Source: Streptococcus sp. HMSC034E03 (lineage in GTDB: Bacteria > Bacillota > Bacilli > Lactobacillales > Streptococcaceae). From it: 33,598 nt of DNA. A program made the position numbers and the translations under genes. The notes under the pieces are model-generated. The model was not told the DNA's origin. It saw only the letters and a program-made list of their open reading frames with translations, and made no database searches. Below, in pieces: positions 18,181 through 28,784 of the stretch; positions within the stretch are counted from its first letter, which is position 1; every line of letters starts with the position of its first letter. The stretch is taken from NCBI RefSeq assembly GCF_001811505.1, contig NZ_KV804965.1:30387-63984 (forward strand). The letters run 5' to 3'.

Positions 18181-18365
18181 AAACTGAGAGTGGGACAGAA
18201 ATCGGTAATTCGTTAGAATTCGATTTCGTCGTCCCACCTCCGCACAGTTGAGTAGGGCTGTAAAAGCTGATGAAATCAGCGTAGTAGAGCCCACTCAGCC
18301 ACTGCGTCTTGATCGACAATCCAAAGACAATTGAGAGGCTAGGACTTTTGTCCCAGCCTCAGTTT
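18181..18365. repeat. 185-nt palindromic multi-hairpin element
   Basis: The ends pair with one another at 19 of 23 positions (18181-18203 with 18343-18365). Inside are three local hairpins. The first is TGGGAC/GTCCCA with GAAATCG/CGATTTC and AATTC/GAATT nested in it (18191-18236). The second is TGAGT-GGGCT with AGCCC-ACTCA around GCTGAT-GAA-ATCAGC (18249-18297). The third is GAGGCT-GGAC with GTCC-AGCCTC (18335-18360). I recall closely similar sequences as dispersed repeats in mitis-group genomes. It may also serve as the end of the suf transcript, but no T-tract follows. Confidence 0.7.
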
Positions 18366-18378
18366 CTGTTCATAAAGT

Positions 18379-19791
18379 TTATCCGACTGATCCTTCCATC
18401 TCATAGCTAATCAAGCGGTTAAGCTCAACTGCGTATTCCATTGGAAGTTCTTTGGTGAAGGGTTCTACAAATCCCATAACGATCATCTCAGTAGCTTCAG
18501 ATTCTGACAAACCACGACTCATGAGGTAGTATAGTTGTTCTTCTGAAATCTTAGAAACCTTAGCTTCGTGCTCCAATGCAACTTGCGAGTTGTGAATTTC
18601 ATTAAACGGAATAGTATCTGATGCTGACAAGTCATCCATGATAATGGTATCACACTCGATGTGAGAAACAGATTTCTTAGAGTTCTTGTTGAAAGTCACT
18701 TGTCCACGGTAGTCAACCTTTCCTCCACCTTTAGCGATGGATTTAGAGACGATTGACGAACTTGTATGTGGTGCATTGTGGATCATCTTGGCACCCGTAT
18801 CTTGGTGTTGCCCTTCATTGGCAAAGGCAATCGAAAGCATAGTTCCACGCGCCCCTTCTCCATCAAGGTAAACAGATGGGTACTTCATGGTTGTTTTGGC
18901 ACCCAAGTTTCCGTCGATCCACTCAACTGTCGCATCTTTCAAGGCTTTGGCACGTTTTGTTACCAAGTTATAAACGTTATCAGACCAGTTTTGGATGGTT
19001 GTATAACGCATGTAAGCTCCGTCCAAAGCAAAGATTTCTACAATGGCAGCATGCAAACTGTTACTTGAATAAGTTGGCGCTGTACATCCTTCAACATAGT
19101 GAACACTTGCTCCTTCATCAACGATAATCAAGGTACGTTCAAACTGACCAGTATTTTCGTTGTTGATACGGAAGTAAGTTTGAAGTGGAATATCTACCTT
19201 GACACCTTTTGGTACGTAAATAAAGGTTCCACCTGACCATACTGCTGAGTTGAGGGCAGCCAGCTTGTTATCAGTCGGCGGTACTAACTTCGCAAAGTAT
19301 TGTTTAAACAAGTCTGGGTACTCTTTGAGGGCAGAATCTGTATCTGTAAAGATAATTCCTAACTTCTCAAATTCTTCTTTCATGTTATGGTAAACCACTT
19401 CTGACTCATACTGGGCAGAAGCTCCAGCAAGATAGGCACGCTCAGCTTCAGGAATCCCAATACGTTCAAAGGTTTCTTTGATTTTTTCAGGAACCTCATC
19501 CCATGAACGAGCTGGTTTATCAGATGGTTTTTGGTAGTAGATCAAGTCATCAAAGTCAATCTCTGACAAGTCTGCTCCCCAAGTTTGCATGGGCATTTTT
19601 TTGAAGGTTTCATAAGACTTCAAACGGAATTCTAACATCCACTCAGGTTCTCCCTTAGCAGCTGATAATTCGCGAATGACTTCTTCGTTCAATCCTTTTC
19701 CTGTCGATAGGACAGGCTCTACATCATCATGGAAACCAAATTTATATTCACCAAGATCAATTGGTTTTGGTTCTACTCTTTCTTCAGCCAT
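18379..19791 (-). CDS. sufB: Fe-S cluster scaffold protein SufB
   Basis: SufB, with SufC and SufD, is the scaffold on which iron-sulfur clusters are built. The 470-residue product has the beta-helix core and the conserved [16 protein letters not shown] segment holding the sulfur-accepting cysteine, plus [16 protein letters not shown] and [18 protein letters not shown] near the C-terminus. ATG at 19789-19791 has AAAGGA upstream and gives family length; the frame extends eight codons further. Last gene of the operon, after a 59-nt gap from sufU. It is paralogous to SufD (21512-22774), sharing the YYLMSRGL ending. Confidence 0.97.
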   Translation of the reverse strand: MAEERVEPKPIDLGEYKFGFHDDVEPVLSTGKGLNEEVIRELSAAKGEPEWMLEFRLKSYETFKKMPMQTWGADLSEIDFDDLIYYQKPSDKPARSWDEVPEKIKETFERIGIPEAERAYLAGASAQYESEVVYHNMKEEFEKLGIIFTDTDSALKEYPDLFKQYFAKLVPPTDNKLAALNSAVWSGGTFIYVPKGVKVDIPLQTYFRINNENTGQFERTLIIVDEGASVHYVEGCTAPTYSSNSLHAAIVEIFALDGAYMRYTTIQNWSDNVYNLVTKRAKALKDATVEWIDGNLGAKTTMKYPSVYLDGEGARGTMLSIAFANEGQHQDTGAKMIHNAPHTSSSIVSKSIAKGGGKVDYRGQVTFNKNSKKSVSHIECDTIIMDDLSASDTIPFNEIHNSQVALEHEAKVSKISEEQLYYLMSRGLSESEATEMIVMGFVEPFTKELPMEYAVELNRLISYEMEGSVG

Positions 19792-19850
19792 AATATCCTT
19801 TCTTTCATTCTTCATTACTTATGATTAATAAAACAAAGAAACTTGTCTTA

Positions 19851-21504
<1,654 letters not shown>

Positions 21505-21511
21505 CTACCCC

Positions 21512-22774
21512 TTAGCGTTTTGACAATTTTTCTTCGATAGTTGCAATCATTTCATCACGAACTTCCTTGACTGGAATCTCAACGATAACAGAGCCAAGGA
21601 AACCACGGACAACCAAACGTTCTGCAGTTGCCTTATCTAAACCACGGCTCATGAGGTAGTACATATCTTCTGGATCCACCTGACCGATAGAAGCTGCATG
21701 ACCTGCAGTAACATCATTTTCATCAATCAAAAGAATTGGGTTGGCATCTGAACGTGCTTGGTCTGAAAGCATGAGAACACGACTTTCTTGTTGGGCATCT
21801 GCTCCCTTAGCACCTTTGATGATGTGGCCAATACCATTGAAAGTCAAAGTTGCTTTTTCAAGAATAACCCCATGTTGCAGGATATTTCCGATTGAGTTGC
21901 AACCATAGTTAGTTACTCGGGTATCAATCCCTTGTACCTGACGGCCACTTGAAAGAGCTACTACTTTAAGATCTGCATGGCTACCATTACCAATCAAGTC
22001 ACTATCAAAATCAGCAACGACATTTCCTTCGTTCATGACACCGATTGCCCAGTCAATACTTGCATCGTTGCCTAATTTACCACGACGGCTAATGTAGGCA
22101 GTGACGTTTTCACCTAGACGGTCAATAGCCGCAAACTTCACTTGAGCTCCAGAACGCGCAATCACTTCAACAGTAATGTTTGCAGTTGCTTTAGCACTTC
22201 CTTCACCGCGTGACTCTAAACGTTCTAGATAACTAATCTTAGAGTTTTTACCAGCGATAATCATAATATGCTTGTTAAACGGCACATCGCTATCGCTGTC
22301 TTGGTAAAAAATTCCTTCGATAGGTTCTTTAATCTCAACATTATCAGGAATGTAGAGAACAGCACCACTATTGAAATAAGCTGTATGGTAGGCTGCCAAC
22401 TTGTCATCGTCATACTTGACAGATGACATGAAGAATTCTTCTACGAGTTCTGGAATTTCTTCTAAAGCCGAATGGAAGTCTGTAAAGACAACACCTTGTT
22501 CAGCCAATTCAACTGGAATTTGTTCAAAAACAGTTTGGGTTCCTACTTGTACCAACTTCAAGTGATTATCTAGAGCAGTGAAATCTGGAACATTTGCTGA
22601 TGGCTCACTTTCTGTAATCGTTCCATCACCCAGATTCCAACGGTGAAATTTTACACGCTCAATGACTGGTAATTCCAAACTCTCAATCTTATCAAAAGCT
22701 TTTTGACGGAGGTCTGACAACCAGCTTGGTTCAGCGTGCATTTCTGAAAAAAGTTTAATAGTTTCTTTAGTCAT
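21512..22774 (-). CDS. sufD: Fe-S cluster assembly protein SufD
   Basis: SufD is the scaffold partner in the SufBC2D complex. The 420-residue product has the SufB/SufD beta-helix region (near 160-330) and the C-terminal [26 protein letters not shown] block with the conserved histidine. It lacks the SufB-type cysteine segment, which separates the two paralogues. AGGAG precedes ATG; the gene follows sufC after 27 nt. Confidence 0.96.
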   Translation of the reverse strand: MTKETIKLFSEMHAEPSWLSDLRQKAFDKIESLELPVIERVKFHRWNLGDGTITESEPSANVPDFTALDNHLKLVQVGTQTVFEQIPVELAEQGVVFTDFHSALEEIPELVEEFFMSSVKYDDDKLAAYHTAYFNSGAVLYIPDNVEIKEPIEGIFYQDSDSDVPFNKHIMIIAGKNSKISYLERLESRGEGSAKATANITVEVIARSGAQVKFAAIDRLGENVTAYISRRGKLGNDASIDWAIGVMNEGNVVADFDSDLIGNGSHADLKVVALSSGRQVQGIDTRVTNYGCNSIGNILQHGVILEKATLTFNGIGHIIKGAKGADAQQESRVLMLSDQARSDANPILLIDENDVTAGHAASIGQVDPEDMYYLMSRGLDKATAERLVVRGFLGSVIVEIPVKEVRDEMIATIEEKLSKR

Positions 22775-22801
22775 TTACTTCTCCTAAAAGATACGAGGGA
22801 A

Positions 22802-23572
22802 TTACAATTCTTCCTTGTAGTCGTAGCCAAGTTCTTCAGCTAGTTTTGCGTATCCTTCACGTTCCAAACGCGCAGCCAATTCTGGACCACCAGAAAGAAC
22901 AACACGACCTTCCATCATAACGTGTACCACATCTGGTGTGATATAGTTCAAAAGACGTTGGTAGTGAGTGATAATCATAGCACCAAAACCTTCACCACGC
23001 ATGGCATTAACACCTTTAGATACAACTTTAAGGGCGTCAATATCAAGACCAGAGTCAATCTCATCCAAAAGGGCAAAAGTTGGTTCCAACATCAAAAGTT
23101 GAAGAATCTCATTACGTTTTTTCTCACCACCAGAGAAACCTTCGTTGAGGTAACGCTCAGCCATTTCTTCTTTCATGTTGAGCAATTCCATTTTTTCGTC
23201 TAGCTTAGTAATGAACTCGCGAACTGAAATCTTCTCATCATCTTCTTTACCAGCATTCATGGCTGCACGAAGAAACTCAGCATTGGTAATCCCAGGAATT
23301 TCTGATGGATATTGCATGGCAAGGAAAAGTCCCATACGAGCACGCTCATCCACTTCCAATTCAAGGATGTTTACACCGTCAAACAAGACTTCACCTTTAG
23401 TGACTTCATAGTTAGGGTTCCCCATAATAGCTGCTGAAAGAGTAGACTTACCGGTACCATTTGGTCCCATGATAGCTGCGATTTCGCCTGTTTTCAGGGT
23501 CAGGTTAACCCCTTTTAAAATTTCTTTTCCTTCAATCTCAACGTGAAGATCTTTGATCTCTAATACTGACAT
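22802..23572 (-). CDS. sufC: Fe-S assembly ATPase SufC
   Basis: SufC is the ABC-type ATPase driving the SufBC2D scaffold. The 256-residue product has Walker A GPNGTGKS at 36-43, signature FSGGEKKR at 146-153 and Walker B ALLDE at 167-171. It is a soluble ABC protein, not a transporter. The start ATG (23570-23572) has AAAGGA 7 nt upstream; the frame continues 36 codons upstream through the leader without family similarity. First gene of sufCDSUB, the only Fe-S assembly system visible here and usually essential in streptococci. The leader is about 90 nt. Confidence 0.97.
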   Translation of the reverse strand: MSVLEIKDLHVEIEGKEILKGVNLTLKTGEIAAIMGPNGTGKSTLSAAIMGNPNYEVTKGEVLFDGVNILELEVDERARMGLFLAMQYPSEIPGITNAEFLRAAMNAGKEDDEKISVREFITKLDEKMELLNMKEEMAERYLNEGFSGGEKKRNEILQLLMLEPTFALLDEIDSGLDIDALKVVSKGVNAMRGEGFGAMIITHYQRLLNYITPDVVHVMMEGRVVLSGGPELAARLEREGYAKLAEELGYDYKEEL

Positions 23573-23670
23573 GATAGTTCCTTTCTTTTTCAAGGCCTTT
23601 ACAGTACTTACTAGAAACATACTTAATTTCCCTAGAAAATACGGTAAAAGGTCAATAAATATACTTTTAT

Positions 23671-23679
23671 AGTATAACA
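23671..23679 (-). promoter_or_regulatory. suf operon promoter, extended -10
   Basis: TGT-TATACT on the minus strand directly follows the T-tract of the preceding terminator, exactly as at trmFO. No separate -35 is visible. Confidence 0.6.
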
Positions 23680-23702
23680 AAAAAAAGCCTAAAAGGCTTT
23701 GA
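23679..23702 (-). terminator. Terminator after DUF3272 gene
   Basis: AAAGCC and GGCTTT form a 6-bp stem with a five-base loop, followed by nine T residues on the minus strand. Confidence 0.88.
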
Positions 23703-23722
23703 TTTTGTCTAGAAGCTGAGGG

Positions 23723-23917
23723 TTACTTCTTTCCTCGAAAATGGTCATCAATAGCGTTGACAATTTTACCCATAATATAGCTGACTCTAAAATTTCTTAG
23801 AATTAAAATAGCCCAAAGCAAGGCCATAATATACCGTTGCTCCATGATGGATTCATTAAGGAAATAGGTCTCAGCAGCAGTAAATAAGGCCATGATTATA
23901 AATTGTTGTCTGTTCAT
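23723..23917 (-). CDS. DUF3272 family small membrane protein
   Basis: A 64-residue protein of the streptococcal DUF3272 family, function unknown. It has two hydrophobic stretches (about 5-20 and 28-42), a positively charged C-terminal end (DDHFRGKK) and NRQQFIIMALFTAAETYF at the start. It follows dnaX by 22 nt and ends before a terminator, so it is the third gene of the fRMsr-dnaX-DUF3272 unit. The conserved link with dnaX may reflect co-expression only. Confidence 0.85.
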   Translation of the reverse strand: MNRQQFIIMALFTAAETYFLNESIMEQRYIMALLWAILILRNFRVSYIMGKIVNAIDDHFRGKK

Positions 23918-23939
23918 CGTATTATGTCACAATATCCTT

Positions 23940-25604
23940 TTAATCTTCTTCTATGGTCACTTTATCCGCTAGAAATTCAAATCCTTGAGGAAGGACAGAT
24001 TCTTCCACTTCTTCCTTAACTGGTTGACCTTGTGACGATTTAGCCTTAGCTGAGAAATCAGCTCTAACTTCTTTCCATTCTTCCATGGAAATAGCAAGAA
24101 TCTCTGGTGAAAATCCCGCTGCTTGACTAAGGATATTGCCAAACATGGTGTTGAGATTATCACGTTTCATGGTCTGCCCAGCATTGAAGTTTGATTCAAA
24201 AGCAAGAATCGCATGATGCTCATTTGCCGCAACAGGTTGAGAACCGACTAAAAGCGCCTTATCTGGACCTGACAAGCTTTCAATAACTTCTCCCCAAGCA
24301 TTTTGGAGACGGATTAGATTTTGACGGGCTAAATCAGGATTTTCAACAGCTTCTTGAAGAATAGACTGAACCTTATTGCGATCTACGCGATAAATTGACT
24401 TGCTGTTAACTGGGCGACTTGGCGTTGGTGTGGTCTGTTTGGGACTTGTGTTAACATTTGCCAGAGCCTGTTTCAATCGCGCAACTTCTTCTCTAAGAGA
24501 AGATAATTCCTCAGCCACATCACCTGAAAGTCCTGGTTGGGAATCAAGTTCTGTCAAACGAATGGTCATCATTTCAGCATAAATCTTAGGCTGTAAGCTA
24601 GCCTTGATATCAGCTAAACTACTTGTTGCAATTCCAATCATCTCGAACAAAACAGCCTGTGAAAGACCTAGGTTATCCTTAAAGAGATCACTATAGTGAG
24701 TATTCTCCCCACCAGTTTGGACAATCAAAATATCTCGCAAGTATTGCAACAAATCCGTTACAAATCGTGTCATGCTTTTTCCGTTATCAAAAATCAAATT
24801 AAGATTTTCCAAAGCACGAGTCACATCCTTTTGTGCCAAGGCAGCCACATAATTATCCAAAGCACTTAGACTAATAGTTCCAGTAATTTCCTCAGAAACT
24901 GCTGTTGTTAATCTAGCATCTTGAGTCAAACTCAATGCTTGGTCTAAAATGGACAAAGCATCCCGCATACCACCTTCGGCTCGACGAGCAATAATCTCGA
25001 CAGCTTCAGACTCATAATCAATCCCTTCCTTCTCTAAAATATGGAAAATGTGATCTCGAATATCCTGAGTCCTAATAGATTTGAACTCGAAGCGTTGAAC
25101 ACGAGACAAAATGGTTGCAGGAATCTTATGAAGCTCTGTTGTTGCTAGGATAAAAACAACATTAGGAGTTGGTTCTTCAAGAGTTTTCAAAAGGGCATTG
25201 AAGGCTCCAGTTGAAAGCATATGAACCTCATCAATGATATAGACCTTATACTGAGCTATACTTGGAGCATAGGTTGATTTATCGCGGATATCACGAATTT
25301 CATCCACTCCATTGTTAGAGGCCGCGTCCATTTCGATAACGTCTTCCAAGCTACCATTTGTAACTGCCTGACAGATGTAACAGTTATTACAAGGTTCTCC
25401 CCCTACTTGATTGGGACAGTTCATGGCCTTAGCAAAAATCTTAGCCACACTAGTCTTACCAGTTCCACGAGGACCTGAAAATAGATAGGCGTGGCTAATC
25501 TTTTCCTGCTCTACGGCTTGTTTCAGAGTTTTTGCAACAATTTCCTGGCCTACTAACTGTGAAAATGTTTGACTTCTATATTTTCGATAAAGGGCCTGAT
25601 ACAT
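23940..25604 (-). CDS. dnaX: DNA polymerase III gamma/tau subunit
   Basis: DnaX is the motor subunit of the clamp loader. The 554-residue product has Walker A GPRGTGKT at 44-51, a zinc cluster with Cys63, Cys72, Cys75 and Cys78, Walker B IIDEVHM at 123-129 and the SRC-type LSRVQRFEF motif, then the oligomerisation domain and a tau-type C-terminal tail. I see no obvious slippery heptamer for a frameshifted gamma form. Its ATG shares one base with the stop of the preceding gene (TAATG), indicating coupled translation. Confidence 0.97.
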   Translation of the reverse strand: MYQALYRKYRSQTFSQLVGQEIVAKTLKQAVEQEKISHAYLFSGPRGTGKTSVAKIFAKAMNCPNQVGGEPCNNCYICQAVTNGSLEDVIEMDAASNNGVDEIRDIRDKSTYAPSIAQYKVYIIDEVHMLSTGAFNALLKTLEEPTPNVVFILATTELHKIPATILSRVQRFEFKSIRTQDIRDHIFHILEKEGIDYESEAVEIIARRAEGGMRDALSILDQALSLTQDARLTTAVSEEITGTISLSALDNYVAALAQKDVTRALENLNLIFDNGKSMTRFVTDLLQYLRDILIVQTGGENTHYSDLFKDNLGLSQAVLFEMIGIATSSLADIKASLQPKIYAEMMTIRLTELDSQPGLSGDVAEELSSLREEVARLKQALANVNTSPKQTTPTPSRPVNSKSIYRVDRNKVQSILQEAVENPDLARQNLIRLQNAWGEVIESLSGPDKALLVGSQPVAANEHHAILAFESNFNAGQTMKRDNLNTMFGNILSQAAGFSPEILAISMEEWKEVRADFSAKAKSSQGQPVKEEVEESVLPQGFEFLADKVTIEED

Positions 25605-26101
25605 TACGCTTTCTCCTCAAATATTGAAAAATTCCATTCGGTTTTCTCTAACAAAATAGAAACAAACTCTTCTAGATATTTCAGATCCAAATCATCATAA
25701 TCATCAACAAGAGATGAATCCAAGTCTAAAACGCCCAGAAGACGTCCCTCTTTAACCATCGGCACAACAATTTCACTACGAGCACTACTATCGCAAGAAA
25801 TATAGTTTGGATAGATCTTTACATCACCAACAATAACTGTTTGAAGACTAGCCGCCGATTCTCCACAGACACCTTTTCCAAGAGCGATTCTGACACAAGA
25901 AACTCCGCCTTGAAAAGGACCCAAGATGAGTTCATTCCCATCGAATAGGTAGAAACCTGCAAAAACAGTATTGGGAAAGCTTGTTTTTAGCAGAGCACTG
26001 GCATTTGATAAATTGGCCAAAACATTGGGCTCTCCATCTAAAAGATAAGAGAGCTGTTCATTTATTGTTTGATAAAGTGATTCTTTTTCTGAATATAACA
26101 T
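25604..26101 (-). CDS. GAF-domain free methionine-R-sulfoxide reductase
   Basis: A 165-residue GAF-domain protein of the fRMsr (MsrC) family, which reduces free methionine-R-sulfoxide. All three functional cysteines are present, at 69 (GGVSC), 79 (GKGVC) and 103 (YISC); their spacings of 10 and 24 residues equal those of the E. coli enzyme (Cys84, 94, 118). The conserved SEIVVP and GVLDLDS segments follow. It overlaps dnaX by one base and leads that unit. The -10 box ends six bases before ATG and no ribosome-binding site exists, so a leaderless mRNA is predicted. Confidence 0.93.
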   Translation of the reverse strand: MLYSEKESLYQTINEQLSYLLDGEPNVLANLSNASALLKTSFPNTVFAGFYLFDGNELILGPFQGGVSCVRIALGKGVCGESAASLQTVIVGDVKIYPNYISCDSSARSEIVVPMVKEGRLLGVLDLDSSLVDDYDDLDLKYLEEFVSILLEKTEWNFSIFEEKA

Positions 26102-26107
26102 AAAACC

Positions 26108-26116
26108 ATTATATCA
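26108..26116 (-). promoter_or_regulatory. fRMsr-dnaX promoter, leaderless arrangement
   Basis: TGA-TATAAT, a perfect extended -10, on the minus strand, with GGTTTT then ATG. The -35 position is a run of T from the rpsA terminator. The expected start point coincides with the ATG. Confidence 0.7.
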
Positions 26117-26130
26117 AAAAATGCTAGTAG

Positions 26131-26168
26131 AAAAAAGAAAAATCCCTTGTTTTAAAAACAAAGGATTT
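26131..26168 (-). terminator. rpsA terminator
   Basis: AAATCCTTTGTTT (26156-26168) pairs with AAACAAGGGATTT (26140-26152) on the minus strand with one mismatch, followed by a T-rich tract. Confidence 0.9.
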
Positions 26169-26186
26169 TATTCAAATTTGAATGGA

Positions 26187-27389
26187 TTAAAGTTCGATGT
26201 CTCCGAACAAGTCAGCCATTGAGAATCCTGTTTGAGTTTCAGGAAGTTCAAAATCACGTTTTTCTTGACGTTTTGGACGACGTGGACGTGGAGCACGTTT
26301 TTCTTCTTTTTGTCCTTCTTCTTGAGCTGGACGTTCTTCAAGAGCTTTGATAGAAAGTGAAACGCGTTCTGCATCAGCGTTAACTTCAAGAACTTTAACA
26401 GTAACTTCTTGACCAACTTTAAGAGCTTCTTTTGGATTTTCAATACGTTTGTGTGAAATTTGTGATACGTGAACAAGTCCATCGATACCTGGCAATACTT
26501 CAACAAATGCACCGAAGTCAGTCAAACGTTTAACTGTACCTTCTACAACATCACCTTTAGCCAATTTTTGCTCAACGCCATCCCATGGTCCAGGTGTTGT
26601 AGCTTTAAGTGAAAGTGATACACGTCCTTCTTCTTCGTTAAGATCAAGGATTTTCACTTCAACTTCTTCACCAACAGTTACAACTGATTTTGGTGAAACG
26701 TTACGTTCGTGTGACAATTCAGTCAAGTGAACCAATCCGTCAACACCACCAAGGTCGATGAAAGCACCGAAGCTTGTGATACGTGCAACTTTACCAGTTA
26801 CAACATCACCAACAGCCAATTTACCGAATACTTCAGCACGAGCTGCTGCAGTTGCTGCTTCTACAACTTCACGACGTGAAAGGATGAAGCGGTTTTCTTT
26901 AGGATCAACTTCTTTGATTTTAGCATCAAACTCTTGACCTACAAAACGCTCAGTGTTACGTACAAAACGAGTGTCCAACATTGAAGCTGGGATAAATCCA
27001 CGTACGCCTTCAAATTCAACTGAAAGTCCACCTTTAACAGCGCGAGTTCCTTTAACTGTAACAACTTCTTCTTCGCGCCCTACAAGTTTGTCCCATGCTT
27101 TGCGAGCTTCAAGGCGTTTTTTAGATACAAGGTATGTTACTGTATCAGTATCTTTACCAACCACTTGACGAAGTACAAGAACATCCAATACTTCACCTAC
27201 TTTTACAAAGTCATTGATATCTGCATCGCGATCGTTTGTCAATTCGCGAAGAGTCAAGACACCTTCAACACCAGTTCCTGAGATTGCAACGTTAGCTTGA
27301 TTAGCATCAACTGTCAATACTTCAGCACTAACAACATCACCAGGTTCAACTTGGCTAACGCTATTTAGCAAATCTTCAAATTCGTTCAT
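26187..27389 (-). CDS. rpsA: Ribosomal protein S1
   Basis: A 400-residue S1 protein of the Gram-positive type with four S1 RNA-binding repeats (about 15-90, 105-175, 192-262 and 277-347; the last two are the clearest, each with GxVxRxTxFGAFV/I and GLVHxxxxS). A basic, proline-rich tail (KRAPRPRRPKRQEK) and a conserved GFSMADLFGDIEL end follow. It helps mRNA binding at the 30S subunit, although the Gram-positive form is shorter than the six-repeat E. coli S1. GGAGG lies 9 nt before ATG. Long spurious frames on the minus strand reflect codon bias. Confidence 0.96.
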   Translation of the reverse strand: MNEFEDLLNSVSQVEPGDVVSAEVLTVDANQANVAISGTGVEGVLTLRELTNDRDADINDFVKVGEVLDVLVLRQVVGKDTDTVTYLVSKKRLEARKAWDKLVGREEEVVTVKGTRAVKGGLSVEFEGVRGFIPASMLDTRFVRNTERFVGQEFDAKIKEVDPKENRFILSRREVVEAATAAARAEVFGKLAVGDVVTGKVARITSFGAFIDLGGVDGLVHLTELSHERNVSPKSVVTVGEEVEVKILDLNEEEGRVSLSLKATTPGPWDGVEQKLAKGDVVEGTVKRLTDFGAFVEVLPGIDGLVHVSQISHKRIENPKEALKVGQEVTVKVLEVNADAERVSLSIKALEERPAQEEGQKEEKRAPRPRRPKRQEKRDFELPETQTGFSMADLFGDIEL

Positions 27390-27433
27390 CTAAAAAATCC
27401 TCCAACAATCAAGCTTTTCTTAAACTTGACATA

Positions 27434-27461
27434 CTTATAATTTTTTCCTAAGCACCCGCAA
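27434..27461 (-). promoter_or_regulatory. Possible rpsA promoter
   Basis: TTGCGG (27456-27461), 16-nt spacer and TATAAG (27434-27439) on the minus strand. A second TATAAT-like box lies at 27490-27495. Neither is strong, and read-through from the tRNA genes is possible because only a weak AT hairpin (about 27507-27533) separates them. Confidence 0.35.
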
Positions 27462-27550
27462 AGACATGTTATATCGTTCACGTCCTTCAATTATAAAAAT
27501 AAAATACCCTAAGATATTTTTCTTTTTATCTTGAATTTATTACCTAAGAA

Positions 27551-27622
27551 CTGGGGTAGCTGGATTCGAACCAACGCATGAGGGAGTCAAAGTCCCTTGC
27601 CTTACCGCTTGGCTATACCCCA
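27551..27622 (-). tRNA. tRNA-Gln (anticodon TTG)
   Basis: Minus-strand cloverleaf of 72 nt. TGGGGTA pairs with TACCCCA in the acceptor stem, followed by the discriminator G typical of tRNA-Gln. The anticodon loop is CTTTGAC and the T-arm contains GGTTCGAATCC. CCA is not encoded. It is 9 nt downstream of tRNA-Tyr. Confidence 0.96.
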
Positions 27623-27631
27623 AAAGTGAAA

Positions 27632-27712
27632 TGGAGAGAGAGGGATTCGAACCCCCGAACCCGAAGGAGCGGATTTACAGTCCGCCGCGTTTAGCCTCTT
27701 CGCTATCTCTCC
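27632..27712 (-). tRNA. tRNA-Tyr (anticodon GTA)
   Basis: Minus-strand cloverleaf of 81 nt with the long variable arm of bacterial tRNA-Tyr. Acceptor GGAGAGA pairs with TCTCTCC, discriminator A. The anticodon loop is CTGTAAA. CCA is not encoded. Confidence 0.97.
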
Positions 27713-27729
27713 AATGTTCAACAAAAACT

Positions 27730-27758
27730 ATTATATCATGAAAATTTACAAAAAACAA
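27730..27758 (-). promoter_or_regulatory. tRNA-Tyr/Gln promoter
   Basis: TGA-TATAAT (-10 at 27730-27735), a perfect extended -10, with a weak -35 TTGTTT 17 nt upstream (27753-27758). It lies 17 bp before the tRNA-Tyr 5' end. Confidence 0.7.
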
Positions 27759-27761
27759 GCT

Positions 27762-27992
27762 TTATTTTGCTAAATTATAGTTTTCAATCAAAATTTCCAC
27801 AGCTTTTTCAAGTTTTTTATAAAAACTATCGACATTTCCATTCTTTATGATTGCGAATTGTCCATCTAATTCGGCAATTTCTCCGATAACTTTTTTACCG
27901 ATAGTCAATGTATAACCTTCAAAACTGTCTTTTCCTACATTGACTTTGGCATCTGCTACTTGAATTTCAATTTTTTTATCTTTTTTACTCAT
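27762..27992 (-). CDS. DUF2969 family protein
   Basis: A 76-residue protein of the lactic-acid-bacterial DUF2969 family, function unknown. It is lysine-rich at the start (SKKDKKIEIQ), without signal peptide or membrane segment, and carries a conserved GYTLTIGKKVIGEI block and a C-terminal helix (FYKKLEKAVEILIENY). ATG at 27990-27992 has AGAGG 6 nt upstream; the frame extends 11 codons further through the promoter region. It has a near-consensus promoter of its own. Confidence 0.85.
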   Translation of the reverse strand: MSKKDKKIEIQVADAKVNVGKDSFEGYTLTIGKKVIGEIAELDGQFAIIKNGNVDSFYKKLEKAVEILIENYNLAK

Positions 27993-28016
27993 ACGATACC
28001 TCTTTTCACTCTTCCT

Positions 28017-28045
28017 ATTGTACAAGAAATTTAAAAAACTGGCAA
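28017..28045 (-). promoter_or_regulatory. DUF2969 gene promoter
   Basis: TTGCCA (28040-28045), 17-nt spacer, TACAAT (28017-28022) on the minus strand; each box matches consensus at five of six positions. The -35 abuts the T-tract of the pcp terminator. Confidence 0.75.
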
Positions 28046-28083
28046 GAAAAAACTCTTTATCAAGCTAATCTTGGTAAAGAGTT
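28044..28083 (-). terminator. Terminator after pcp
   Basis: AACTCTTTA with TAAAGAGTT, extended by CAAG with CTTG, forms a 13-bp stem; six T residues follow on the minus strand. Confidence 0.92.
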
Positions 28084-28126
28084 CCTAGAATCGTCTAGAG
28101 AAATTTTTTCCTTGAATTTTAGTCAA

Positions 28127-28771
28127 TTAATGGGTCGCTCCACCAACTATTTTCAAGTCCTTATCTTTATATTCTACGATAGCACCAATCGCAGCTTCGA
28201 TACCTCTGACGATATCAGTTAAATTCATAGATGCTGTATTAGGTTTATTGATCACCTGTTCTGTCATATAGGGAATATGCATAAAGCCTGCTCTCATATT
28301 TGGAAACTTTTTATCCGCTAAATAGAGAGCCTGATACATCAGATGATTGCAAACAAAGGTTCCCGCTGTATTGGAAACTGTAGCTGGTAGCCCTTCCTCT
28401 TTTATGGCTTGTACCATTGCTTTAATAGGTAGTGTGCTAAAATAGGCTGCTTGACCGTCCAGGCGTATAGGAGTGTCAATCGGCTGATTCCCTTGGTTAT
28501 CTGGAATTCTTGCATCATCTTGATTGATGGCAACTCGTTCAGGAGTTAAACTCGCTCTACCTCCTGCTTGTCCGATGCAGAGTACCACATCTGGTTGATA
28601 ACGGACAATTTCTGCTTCTAAAACCTCTGCTGATTGATAAAAGACTGTTGGAATCTCTACCCAGCGTATCTCCGCTCCATGAATTACAGACGGTAATGAT
28701 TTAACTGCTTCCAGAGCTGGATTGACCTTTTCACCACCGAAAGGATCAAAACCTGTAACTAATATTTTCAT
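28127..28771 (-). CDS. pcp: Pyrrolidone-carboxylate peptidase
   Basis: Pcp removes an N-terminal pyroglutamate from peptides. The 214-residue cytoplasmic enzyme has the full catalytic triad of peptidase family C15: Glu78 in [10 protein letters not shown], Cys141 in AGTFVCNH and His165 in GFMHIPYM, plus the opening [17 protein letters not shown] lies before ATG. It follows the DUF979 gene after 13 nt and closes the transcription unit before a strong terminator. The link with two membrane-protein genes suggests import of its substrates or use of its product. Confidence 0.97.
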   Translation of the reverse strand: MKILVTGFDPFGGEKVNPALEAVKSLPSVIHGAEIRWVEIPTVFYQSAEVLEAEIVRYQPDVVLCIGQAGGRASLTPERVAINQDDARIPDNQGNQPIDTPIRLDGQAAYFSTLPIKAMVQAIKEEGLPATVSNTAGTFVCNHLMYQALYLADKKFPNMRAGFMHIPYMTEQVINKPNTASMNLTDIVRGIEAAIGAIVEYKDKDLKIVGGATH

Positions 28772-28784
28772 TTTATTTCCTTTG

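Noticed and set aside
18125-18319. 64-codon minus-strand frame across the permease promoter and the 185-nt repeat
   Set aside because: It has no ribosome-binding site, covers a clear promoter and lies inside a palindromic repeat; its sequence has no domain character. Probably a spurious frame.
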